A stretch of 13,844 nucleotides of DNA from contig JABUQX010032449.1 in assembly GCA_015478945.1 (NCBI GenBank), positions 97,501-111,344 of the forward strand, given 5' to 3'. The translations under genes were made by a program, and so were the position numbers. The DNA is from Trachelipus rathkii. Its lineage: Eukaryota; Arthropoda; Malacostraca; Isopoda; Trachelipodidae. The notes under the pieces are model-generated. The model made no database searches. It was not told where the DNA came from and saw nothing but the letters and a program-made list of their open reading frames with translations. Positions 1-8,390 of this stretch are shown here, piece after piece; the first letter of the stretch is position 1, and each line of letters begins with the position of its first letter.

Positions 1-330
1 TTGGATTGCATATTTCCTCGTATTTGTTCCAAAAGTGGAAGATTTTTTAAGTATACAATAGGAAATATGGTAATCACCCTTTTAATTAATTAATTTAATT
101 AAAATTTAATTAATTTTTTTTATTTTACTAAAAGATAGTATAGACTTAGACAATCAGTTTAGTGAAAAAATTATTCGTTAATTATAATTAGTAAAGTAAT
201 TAGAGCTAGTCAAAGATTGCTAAAGCTCAAAAACAGTGACAGAATACAATACGACAAGTTAGAAAAATGATAAGTCAAAATAAGTGCGTGCGTGAATTGG
301 TTATATTCATTCAATAAATATGAATCAATA

Positions 331-585
331 GTAAAGGGGATAAGAGAAAAGGAGTTGAGGGATACTAAAATCAGGCACTGAATAAGGGGTATTGCCTCCA
401 GAGCAGGGGAAGGGAAATTGGTCGCTGAATGGGAGAAGTGAAGGGAAAGGGATTTTACCTCCAAAGGAGTAAAGTGAGGGATTGATATCTCGGCCCAACT
501 GTCCCCCATTTCTTCGTTCATTCTTACCCCCGTTCATTTCTGAGTTCATTTTTCCCTCTCTCATTTCTTCCTTTTATCGCGCGGT
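331..585. other. Purine-rich then pyrimidine-rich asymmetric block
   Basis: The plus strand is strongly G/A-rich from about 331 to 480 and then C/T-rich from about 497 to 585. Within the purine part there is a loose duplication: an ACTGAAT...GGGGTATTGCCTCCAGAG unit near 378-404 and a GCTGAAT...GGGATTTTACCTCCAAAG unit near 423-466. The opposing composition of the two halves could allow pairing or triplex-like structure. No protein-coding signal is seen. Confidence 0.4.
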
Positions 586-600
586 ATCATACGCATACAT

Positions 601-642
601 AACAACACACACACACATTGTTTTATATATATATATATATAT
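601..642. repeat. Adjacent (CA)n and (TA)n microsatellites
   Basis: An AC/CA dinucleotide run occupies about 602-617 and a TA run about 622-642, separated only by TTGTT. The TA run could act as a TATA-type promoter element if this is LTR sequence, but nothing else supports that. Confidence 0.85.
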
Positions 643-960
643 CGATTTTGTTTTTATTAATAATAAATTTATTAATTACTTTTTCATTATTAATATTTAC
701 TAATCATATTTGACGTAGTTCCGCGAATATTTTTAGGTGGTAAAATTGCGATTTCGGTTATTTTTAACCCGGTTTTTTTTAAACCCGTTTTTTTTGTGAA
801 GGCTTAAGAAGCCAAGTGTTTTTTTTTGAGTGAATTAAAAAATAAGTTTTTTTTTCAATTATCAGAAATCCGTAACTTAGTGAAAAGTTAATTAATAATT
901 ATCAAAGTGAGGTAAAACCTTTTGGACAAGACCCAGGCCACCCAGACAAGGTCACTTTGA

Positions 961-1088
961 CCAAAGGTCACCAAAGGTCACCAAAGGTCACCAAAGGTCA
1001 TCAAAGGTCACCAAAGGTCACCAAAGGTCACGGGGTCACCAAAGGTCACCAAAGGTCACCAAAGGTCACCAAAGGTCACGAAAGGTCA
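961..1088 (+). repeat. 10-bp minisatellite CCAAAGGTCA, 12 copies
   Basis: The unit CCAAAGGTCA starts at 961, 971, 981, 991, 1001 (variant TCAAAGGTCA), 1011 and 1021. It is broken by an 8-bp CGGGGTCA at 1031-1038 and resumes at 1039, 1049, 1059, 1069 and 1079 (variant CGAAAGGTCA). Every unit contains AAAGGTCA, the core sequence bound as a monomer by NR4A-type nuclear receptors (the NBRE). Successive AGGTCA half-sites are direct repeats with a 4-bp spacer. A related CAAGGTCA lies just upstream at 947-954. The array is plain from sequence; receptor binding is inference from motif knowledge. Tandem repeats in the untranslated leader are common in Ty3/gypsy elements. Confidence 0.95.
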
Positions 1089-1099
1089 AATTGCCCAAA

Positions 1100-1230
1100 T
1101 TGACCAAAAATACAGAAAATAATGTAATTTTGACCTAAAAACATTAGAAATTGTTTTCTTTGACCTAAAAAATAACAGAATTGTTATATTTAGATACAAA
1201 AATTGAAAATTCATATTTTTGACCTGAAAT
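1100..1230. repeat. 30-bp periodic TGACC repeat
   Basis: TGACC begins at 1101, 1131 and 1161, exactly 30 bp apart, and again at 1220 after one degenerate period. The flanks are similar, roughly TGACCTAAAAA plus an A/T-rich stretch with an AGAA or CAGAA group, so this is an imperfect 30-bp tandem repeat. TGACC(T) is the reverse complement of the AGGTCA half-site of the preceding array. One more TGACCT lies at 1442. Confidence 0.65.
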
Positions 1231-1462
1231 ATTATTCTACTGCAACAGAAATTTTAGAAACCACAATTTATAACAGAATTGGAAAAATAAATTTGTTGGT
1301 CTACAGATAGATTGATTTCAACTCAGAAAACACTTAATAGAAGAACATAGAACAACTTTGAAGAACTTAGAAGAACTTTGAACGAACATAGAACAAATAA
1401 GTTAAACTTTGACAAGAAGCACAAATGAACAAAGAAAAAGTTGACCTTTGCATAGAACATTT
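1231..1462. other. A-rich leader with GAAC-type repeats
   Basis: This is non-coding sequence of the leader. From about 1337 to 1395 short variants of AGAACATAGAAC and AGAACTTTGAA recur at about 10-bp spacing, and the same GAACTTTGA words continue sparsely to about 2060. I see no open frame or promoter motif. Confidence 0.5.
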
Positions 1463-1730
1463 TTAAATAATTTTAAAAGAAAATTATTTTATTTTAGAAC
1501 TTTGATAATTCTTTAAATAATTTTGAAAAGAAAATTATTTTTAGAACTTTGATAATTCTAATAAATAATTTAGAAAATTATTTTTATTTTTTGAAAATAG
1601 AACTTTAAATAATTTTGAAAATAGAACTTTGATAATTCTTTAAATAATTTTGAAAGAAAATTATTTTTATTTTTTGAACTTTGAAATTTTTTTAAAAAAT
1701 TTGAAAGAAAATTATTTTATTTTGAAATTA
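1463..1730. repeat. Tandem AT hairpin array, about five units
   Basis: An imperfect unit of roughly 50-60 bp recurs, each built around AAATAATTTT followed a few bases later by its reverse complement AAAATTATTT. Clear arm pairs are 1465-1474/1480-1489, 1515-1524/1531-1540, 1563-1572/1574-1583 and 1642-1651/1657-1666. A weaker pair ends at 1717, and a lone left arm sits at 1607-1616. Units are linked by AGAACTTTGATAATTC. In RNA this would give a row of short stem-loops ahead of gag. Confidence 0.75.
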
Positions 1731-1759
1731 AATCGACAAAATAAATTTCAATTTTACAA

Positions 1760-1846
1760 TTTAATAGTATAACTTTAACAGTAATTAAATAATTAAAATC
1801 GAATACAATAAATTTTAATTATTTATTAAAAAGTTATACTGTTAAA
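1760..1846. repeat. Imperfect inverted repeat, arms about 36-40 bp
   Basis: The left arm (1760-1800, containing TAGTATAACTTT and AATAATTAAAAT) pairs with the right arm (1811-1846, containing ATTTTAATTATT and AAGTTATACT) with a few mismatches and a small bulge, around a loop of about 10 bases. It could be a strong RNA hairpin in the leader or the remnant of a tiny MITE-like insertion. No target-site duplication is obvious. Confidence 0.75.
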
Positions 1847-2104
1847 AATTCTTTTGTTTGAATTTAAATAGAACTTCACATATTTTCTTTGAACATAGAA
1901 ATTTTTTTGAAAAATATTTGAAATAGTTTGAATATTTTTGAGAACTTTGAAAAAAAAATATTTTTGAAAACTTAGTGTTTTTTTTTTGAAAACTTTGAAA
2001 AATATTTTGAGACTTTAGTTTTTTTTTTTTAAATTTTTTGAAACAAGTTTAAGAACTTAGTTTTTTTTTTGATTTGATTAACTTGAATTAATTAAAGTTT
2101 AATC
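1847..2104. other. T-tract rich end of leader before gag
   Basis: This is non-coding sequence with runs of 7-13 T and repeated TTTGAAAA and GAACTTTG words. It ends directly at the gag start. The context before the ATG is TTTAATC, and an in-frame TAA lies at 2093-2095. Confidence 0.55.
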
Positions 2105-2788
2105 ATGACTATGTTTGAACCAATAGTCTTTACAGTCTTCGTATTTTCAACATTGTTTCTCGTTCTCTGCTACCTGGTTCAAAGGGCTATAGCCGGACCA
2201 GTTGACCCTAATGGAGCTTCAGGAGGAGCCGAAGGGGATAATACAGACTTAGAAAATAATGATTCAACAGAGAACAAGGATGAGGACATGGATGATACAA
2301 CTCAAGAAGACAATACAGAAGATGTTAATAAAGAAGAAGAACATGATGTAACAGAAGTAAAGACTACTGACGGACAGAAAACAGAAGAGAACAAAGGAGC
2401 AAAACCCAAGATAAGGGAACCCACACAAAAGGATATGGGACTTCCTCCAGTATATCTACCTCCTTCTAACATTGATACAATGTCGTTAAACCCAAATCAG
2501 AGAACAGCTTGGGACTGGCATCAACCAGGAAATACAGAAAATACAGCAAGAATACCTAAGGTGCTCCAAAAGACGAATGTTTTGGACAATACTTTTAATA
2601 TACATTTAAATGCATCGGGGGCCACTCCCCCTTCAAATAAAAAGAAGACTTATCCTTCCTGGAATGGCCAAACAGAAATATTTAACAATAGAAGTGAGTT
2701 TAGTGGAGCTTGGGGACAGAGCCAAGCAAGTGATACTTTATATGGAGGACAACCTCAGAATCCGTGGGGACCAGCTCAAATGCTTTAA
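2105..2788 (+). CDS. Gag-like N-terminal region with membrane anchor (227 aa open frame)
   Basis: This is the first long open frame after the leader, probably the N-terminal part of the retroelement Gag precursor, which builds the particle. The start is the first ATG after an in-frame TAA at 2093; a second ATG follows two codons later. Residues 7-25 are a continuous hydrophobic stretch ending at Q26-R27, predicting a signal anchor or transmembrane helix. Residues 43-95 are rich in D, E, N and T, and a basic patch KPKIR follows at 100-104. LPPVY at 113-117 fits the PPxY late-domain pattern that recruits WW-domain ubiquitin ligases. The C-terminal third is rich in Q, N, G and W. The TAA at 2786 is probably not the natural end: further Pro/Tyr/Gln-rich coding-like sequence continues in this and a shifted frame. 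Position and composition support Gag; no domain proves it. A host membrane protein is the alternative. Confidence 0.65.
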   Translation: MTMFEPIVFTVFVFSTLFLVLCYLVQRAIAGPVDPNGASGGAEGDNTDLENNDSTENKDEDMDDTTQEDNTEDVNKEEEHDVTEVKTTDGQKTEENKGAKPKIREPTQKDMGLPPVYLPPSNIDTMSLNPNQRTAWDWHQPGNTENTARIPKVLQKTNVLDNTFNIHLNASGATPPSNKKKTYPSWNGQTEIFNNRSEFSGAWGQSQASDTLYGGQPQNPWGPAQML

Positions 2789-3172
2789 ATATGCCTTTAA
2801 ATATGCAGCCACTTCCACAGGCTGGCACAACCCCTTCCTACAATGCAACCTGGTTACAATCCATACCATATGGACCCCCTTTATGGATGTGATATTTAGA
2901 GCGGAACGCTGTCGGTATAGCCCTCCACTTCTAGAATGCTCCTAACGAGAAGTTAAAATTGTATCTGAAGTTAGGATTACGCAAGACACATAGCTGTGGT
3001 GTGGAACTAAATTTGAGGACTACGCGCTAGTAACACAGTAGAATGATGAGACTCGTTAGATCGTTATAGTAACCGTGAACATGACTGAATATAGATCCTT
3101 AGTACGTATGACCCTAACATCGCATCCATCCTCTCTTCGTGACTTCTCATATCCGAGGCCCGTCGCAGTCAC
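2789..3172 (+). pseudogene. Broken continuation of Gag, Pro/Tyr/Gln-rich
   Basis: Directly after the stop at 2786, reading one base out of frame gives NMPLNMQPLPQAGTTPSYN. The original frame then resumes with MQPGYNPYHMDPLYG (2843-2887). This switch within 100 bases looks like a base-level error or a recent frameshift in a continuous Gag precursor. From about 2890 stops are dense in all frames. A short possible piece, SLRDFSYPRPVAVTN, can be read near 3130-3175. No motif gives a precise function; a linker between the anchor region and capsid is the natural guess. Confidence 0.5.
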
Positions 3173-3706
3173 TAATTAGATGAGGACGCAGTTGCGTCTG
3201 TGGTCGGTCTAGGTGCCATAGACCGCTGTGAGATGGCTGAGTTCTCTAATTCACAGATTGAAGATTATTTCCTCTCAACCTAGAATAAATCAACTCAGAG
3301 AGTACAATCATTATTAACTGTATTACTAGCACATAACGAGTTCATGAAATTCAAGGATATCTACAGTAATCTGAACCATATACTGAGAATCACGTTGTGA
3401 CGTGTAAAGATCTCCTTAGAGGTAATATCAGAACAACAAGCTCATAGAGAGAATATTCGAGCACTTGGCTTTCTCTCATTTGGATTTACATCTCAACAGA
3501 TAAATATCTTTAACTTATCGACTAAGGATATTTATAGAGTAATAGGAGAACCAGAGGATTATAGAAGACTTATGAGAAAAAGGTATATCTCAAAAGTGCT
3601 TTGAATACTCGACTTGAGTTCATAGAAATTTTGGGAAGAAACTCGATCAAAATCAGAAGCAAGTGTGCTTAGCGCTTCAATCACATTCGAAGAAGCTGAG
3701 TACTAA
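3173..3706 (+). pseudogene. Capsid-like Gag fragment with four in-frame stops
   Basis: A single frame from 3176 to 3703 reads as 176 codons with only four stops (3281, 3398, 3602, 3623). That is fewer than random AT-rich sequence would give. The longest open part is 3401-3601, which includes RENIRALGFLSFGFTSQQ and EPEDYRRLMRKRY, mixed hydrophobic and charged helical sequence like a Gag capsid. An ITFEEAEY stretch ends it. Position between the Gag start and the pol domains supports capsid. All four stops, and the TAA that ends the frame, could each derive from CAG, CGA or CAA by one C-to-T change, but other origins fit too. I recognise no family-specific motif, so the capsid call rests on location and composition. 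Confidence 0.5.
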
Positions 3707-3879
3707 GATCACGCAAGAAAGTACAGCACATGATGTCTCTGATACAAGAGTAAAGCAGACTATAGTCAACTAATTAATGATAGTAGTAAAGATAAGAGAG
3801 AGAAACTAACATGATCACACAACCCTTAACTCAATATGATGAATATGAACCAATGAGATAATAGGGAAATACAATAAAT

Positions 3880-4050
3880 AAGAATATAACTATCATATAA
3901 CTATTCACTAGGAAAAGGACAAGCCCTTCTTCAATATAAATAACCTAATAAATGGAGTGAGTGAAAAAACTCTCCACGTAAGTATGATAGAAGTCGTAAT
4001 GTGACTACTGCCTTAGAGGATGTAGTGATATCCTGTAATGACTAATCATT
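3880..4050 (+). pseudogene. Possible decayed nucleocapsid with zinc knuckle
   Basis: Short basic pieces such as RKYDRSRN are readable near 3976-3999. A Cys pair CDYC at 4000-4011 is followed by LRG and then SDIL in the next codons, with a TGT one base out of frame afterwards. The spacing resembles a CX2CX4HX4C zinc knuckle of retroelement nucleocapsid that has lost its His and last Cys. A second Cys cluster, CNKCKSQTVNC, is readable at 4576-4608 but its spacing is wrong. This is a tentative reading of damaged sequence. Confidence 0.25.
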
Positions 4051-6950
4051 CTCGAGAGAGCGCGTCGGATTGAAACGAACTACTGCAAGAATGTAGAGAA
4101 GGTAACATAGCTCGGGAAGACAAGTAAGTGCACACTGATGGATCCCAGAATAGAACTGGAAAAGGTAAGTAATGAGAGTAATGAACCGAATATAGAAGTC
4201 GAGGGCACTGACATTGTGATAATGGGTCACAGATGCTCGAAGAGTCGAGATTAAAAATGATTCAATATATCTAGAAAATCACAACTCATAACTCTAAGCA
4301 ATGCACGTAATGCCGAGAGTAAAGGTAGAGTCCTAAGACACTAACAATCTATGTAGGTCTCCCTATTACAAACTTCATCCAAGCAGACCTCTCTAGAACA
4401 AGTAAAGACAGAGATCAATCTTGGAACTGTCAACACGATGTATAGAAGACAGCAAAGTGACATGCAGTCTTGGTATGTGCACGCCAGAATCCTCTCAGCT
4501 ATAAGTACGGAGACTAAGAACCCATGTTTTGTTCTCTGCTAGCATCTTATATCATCCGACGAAAGAATTACTGACTGTAATAAATGTAAATCACAGACTG
4601 TAAACTGTTAGATAATCATACTCATAGTTTGAAAGCAGAAGTAGGGATGTAATACTCAATTGTAAGCTCTAGGCTTCTTGGTGTAGGAATTAGAGACCCC
4701 AAAATTGGGACTGTTACAGTCAACTTTATTGTGTACTATATTTTTCGACTTTCTCAATCAATAAAAACGAGCGTTTGAAGTGGTATAGCCTACCGAGTAA
4801 TTTGAGCTACAATTCTTGTCCCTGTATGATATCGTGGATAGATTGAGAGCACTGAATAATAGAATCATGATGATGAGAACGTAACTGTCAAACTGTATAT
4901 TACTAAGAAGCAGTAATTATATATGTAATTATACAAGGAATTGGAACTCAGATGAATCCATGACTATATAAGGAGAAGTTGATCACCTTCATAAGGCTAT
5001 GCATCCAATGATATTAATCTAACTCTAAGTATACCCTATTCTTAGTACTGTATGAATAAATCATGAAGAAATGGAGAGTCTTAGAGAATGGAATTTTAGA
5101 GTAACATTCGTCTTAATATTGCTAACATTATAACCTAATAAAGAGAGCCATGATGACCTTTACAACGCATTTCCATAAATCTTGATAAGTATACTGGAAC
5201 TAATTGAAAATTCAAAAAAACCGTCAGAATTCTTGGTGAGCCCAATATTAGTGGAACAAGGAAACTATTTTTTCACTCATGAATCCAAATGACTAGAAAG
5301 AGATAACTAATGAATAGGACTGATATAGAATATTATTTATATGCACTATTGTATATGAGCCTTAAAAAAAAAACAACAAAAAAAAACAATGAAAATTTAA
5401 GACAATAATGTCATTAATCAAAAAATTAATTATTTAAATTAAACACAAATTACATGTGATAATATTAATATCATAATCCTAGTAATATATATTAAATATT
5501 AAAAAATTGGTCTCATGCACATAACTTAGTCTTATATTCACGAGATATTTAATTTTAAACAAGGATTTTACCTATTACTAGAGTAGAACTCTATCCATAA
5601 TATATTTCATATGATATGGCCTCATTGGAATATATGGCTGACAATGTATGATATATTACAGAACAGGCTCATTGCCAAAGAAAGCTCTAGTCCAGACTTA
5701 AATGTTATCTACAGGTCTATAGATTAGAAGCCAGATACAAAGACACGAATGCACAATTGATGTATATTACTTCTGAGTTGATACGTCATAAGACAGAGAA
5801 CAAATTTCACGTGATATTCCTCCACAAATAGTTGACACGACCTTTAATAGCACAGAATGAAAGTAAATAAGAAACTATTCAATATGTTAATTATAAAAGT
5901 AGCTAAGACGAACAATGGCATCCATATGCTCATCTATATATGATTACTTTGACTAGTGTGCTTAGACCTGAGAATAAAAGAGATTTGAATATTAGAGGTA
6001 TTATAAGAAGTGTTGATAAATAAACTCCGGCTGTTCCTTGAGGTGCTCCGAGTATATACTTTTATGACAAAATCTCTTGTTAGCCTCCACGTGAGAGAAC
6101 AAGATTCGAGAGAAATCATGTATTAAGTCCTATCCTATTATAACACTAGAGTGTACAAACCTTGTTTATTTAAGAATAAATATTATGATATTATTGAGAG
6201 ACAATCTGTTGTGATGCCTACACTAAGGATAATATGACATAATCATTCGAAATCTGACAGGTTAATTGAGCATAATAGCACAGCAATCTGGCACTATCGA
6301 TAAATATAGTCAAATAGAGCATGTCTACTATGTACTAGTTAATGCGCTGTCGACGTATAAGACAACAGCTTTAATCAGCATAAGCACGGATCCGAGAAAA
6401 TCATCTACAGAGAGATATGTCAGCTACGAAATTATTTAAGTAAAGTAATGTTAAGCTAGATGACTTAAATCGTCACAGATAACCCTAGAGCATTTAACGT
6501 AACGCAGAGTGGACCAATATTCGTATGAGAATTGTTCTAATAGGAATAAATGAGGAGATTTATGCATGCTAAGATGATAGATCAGTTCTGTGAGTCATAG
6601 CGTCTAGACCAGTAAGTCCTTGAAAGATAGATAACTTATGGCACCTCCACGTTATACGCTCCATAGAGATTACTTGCTTAAGATGAGAGGGTACAGTAGA
6701 ATAGATACGTCCGCAGCGAAATTCGCTACTGCTGGAGAAGTAAATCTTTTATTACCGTATATATTCTTAGCAGATGCCAGTATTATATAGACAATTACAT
6801 ATTACCAAAAAACAGTCTATAAAACTAAATAAAGAATAATGGAAACACATTATAAATTAAATTATGCTCTTGTATTACAGCATACACATATGATGTTCAC
6901 CTCTACGCTAGTAGGACTAAGATAAAACACTACATACAAACCCATGTCTA
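4051..6950. other. Unreadable stretch where protease and RT start are expected
   Basis: About 2.9 kb with stops in every frame and no motif I can defend. Element order puts the end of Gag, the aspartic protease and the linker to reverse transcriptase here. I looked for a D(T/S)GA protease motif and found none I trust; GATGCCAGTATT near 6773 is only loosely similar and sits too close to the RT. There is an A-rich run at 5364-5388 and an AT-rich patch to about 5560. Short open frames on either strand look accidental. The length exceeds what protease plus linker usually needs, so insertions or another sequence may be included. Confidence 0.5.
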
Positions 6951-6959
6951 AATATGTTT

Positions 6960-8020
6960 TTATATTAGTGAATTATAGGCACCTGATATCTGTCTCTCTC
7001 ACAGATGTCCCATATGTCATGTAGAGTACCCATTAAAAAATGCCATTCTCACAATAGACCAAACACTATCATCATATACGTCTCCTCTCATGACGAGCAG
7101 TAAGATTCTCACTAGTTTTGTATCTTATAAGCGAGATCACAGAACACGTCACTTCATTTGCACATACCTATCATGAAGTTAGAGTTGAGCGAAAACAGAA
7201 TATATTAAAGGAGTTCCGTCACAAAGAGAGAGGATATCCTGACCTCATAAAACAGATATATAATTACTTGGGCTCAGCAATGGCAGGCCATAGTATCCAT
7301 AACATAGACTAGCATCACATGCATAGTCGCTTGTATAAGACATCACATTATATTTAGGACTACTTGCCCAAAGTATTAAAATTAGGCCGACTCTGTATAG
7401 TCATATATATCAATTTTAACAGGTAAGAATTAAAATAAGTATTGCATGAACATTTATGTATTAATCATAAAGAAAGATTTATTATCTCGCTTAGTATTAA
7501 TTAGATATAAAATAATATATATTCACTCATTACCTTGCGAGTTACACAGCGTAGAATGCTGAAGAATTGTCTATTTTTACATAACAAACTTGTTTTATAG
7601 TGACAGTAATACGTCGCACTTAATATGTATAGGTCGTATGCACGTGCATTTACACATAGATCCTAGTGTAAGTATAGAATCAGTATGAATAGAGTATTCA
7701 GAGAGATATATCGCACATAGCAACAAAAGTGCTCAGTATAAGAAACACATATACCTTATGTACGGATTTTATTCTACGTAATTTGCTATATATATTATAA
7801 ATTTAGTGACTTTTGCACTATATTTGAGCGAAACGCATTATATAATATAATAATCAGAAGATGTTATAAGTTTGAAGTTCGAAAATGAAGTAAATCACTA
7901 ATATCAAAGCATGTTGATGTCACTTAAATTTGGTATAACATTGGTAGTCTTCACATCTTCAACTCAGTATATATACTTCCCGCTAGCACTATATTCGCAA
8001 AGCCATTTTTTATAGTACAT
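6960..8020 (+). pseudogene. Reverse transcriptase fragment (Ty3/gypsy pol), broken
   Basis: Reverse transcriptase copies element RNA into DNA. The best piece is the open frame 7094-7312, which contains SEITEHVTSFAH and, near its end, RGYPDLIKQIYNYLGSA. These sit where Ty3/gypsy RTs carry their ...S-P-F-A-S-P and R-Y-P-L-P...I-D-Q-I...L-G-G-A segments, at the right distance upstream of RNase H. A tentative trace of the YxDD catalytic box lies at about 7647-7672 (TTTACACATAGATCC), with the second Asp unreadable. Other parts are recognisable only with several frame changes. The piece must be non-functional as read. The assignment depends on order as much as on motif match. Confidence 0.55.
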
Positions 8021-8390
8021 GATATGCCTGCGACTATGGAATAGCGGGAGTTCTTACCAAATGTCAGAGATTGACGGCAAGGAAGAAACCGTTATCTTTG
8101 TTTCAAGAGTGGTTAAGAGGCAGTGAACCAAACTTATGATGATTTATAGAAAAATGGATGTTTTAGGCTGTTGTCTTCTCCCTACACAAAGTTAAGATAC
8201 AGTGTTTGGTTTATCCCTATCACTCATATATTTAACTGACAATCAACCTCTTTGTTTTATATTTCGCAACAAACAACAAACGGGACGCCGCTTAGCCCGT
8301 TGGAATTTATTTGTTAATAGTTTTTCGCCAACTATAGTATACTTTTTAAGGAAACATAATATGAAGCACGAGAGAGAAAGAGAATCATAA
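8020..8390 (+). pseudogene. RNase H domain of pol, broken
   Basis: RNase H removes the RNA strand after reverse transcription. The start is seen as DYGIAGVLTK at 8032-8061, matching the D-A...G-x-G-A-V-L start of the Ty3/gypsy RNase H. Further on, GKEETVIFVSR is readable near 8073-8108. The frame 8202-8390 is open and contains TDNQPLCFIFRN from 8235, the well-known T-D-x-Q-P-L signature, then GRRLARW at 8283-8303 and a KHN close to the end. The domain is complete in order but spread over at least two frames with stops near 8130-8200. This is the firmest family evidence in the damaged part. Confidence 0.85.

Larger units (their letters stand above)
1..960. other. Non-coding 5' region, possible 5' LTR
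   Basis: No credible gene is present; the open frames on either strand are low-complexity and lack recognisable motifs. The block holds an AATT/TTAA-rich tract (78-125), a purine-rich stretch (about 331-480), a pyrimidine-rich stretch (about 497-585), CA and TA microsatellites, and T-tracts near 770-860. Two similar tracts, AACCCGGTTTTTTTT then AAACCCGTTTTTTTT, sit side by side at 766-793, followed by a small perfect hairpin GGCTT-AAG-AAGCC at 801-813. Its place just upstream of a retroelement leader makes a 5' LTR plausible. I found no TG...CA termini that repeat downstream and no convincing tRNA-complementary site near TGG triplets, for example at 923. Confidence 0.4.

Noticed and set aside
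210..564. Two minus-strand open frames of 79-103 codons
   Set aside because: They read the purine/pyrimidine-biased block in reverse, giving Ser/Leu/Pro/Phe-rich products without motifs.
482..703. Plus-strand 73-codon open frame
   Set aside because: It is driven by pyrimidine-rich and TA-repeat sequence; the product is low-complexity Tyr/Ile.
923..945. TGGACAAGACCCAGG as a primer-binding site
   Set aside because: It begins with TGG but I cannot match the rest to the 3' end of a known tRNA, and no LTR end is fixed beside it.
961..1088. CRISPR-like array
   Set aside because: Units are contiguous 10-mers with no spacers, in eukaryotic-looking sequence; it is a minisatellite.
2610..2945. Plus-strand 111-codon frame overlapping the Gag frame
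   Set aside because: It lies in another frame over the real Gag sequence and includes the damaged part; composition does not look like protein.
4042..4230. Minus-strand 62-codon frame
   Set aside because: No motif; the surrounding sequence is damaged, and the frame is short enough to be chance.
5934..6119. Minus-strand 61-codon frame
   Set aside because: Ser/Thr/Arg-rich chance frame in unreadable sequence.
6770..6790. GCAGATGCCAGTATT as the protease active site
   Set aside because: It lacks the D-T/S-G triad and lies too near the reverse transcriptase fragment.
7094..7312. Fragment first read as an envelope fusion-protein segment
   Set aside because: Its position about 240 codons before RNase H and the YPDLIKQIYNYLGSA stretch fit reverse transcriptase better; an env gene would lie after integrase.
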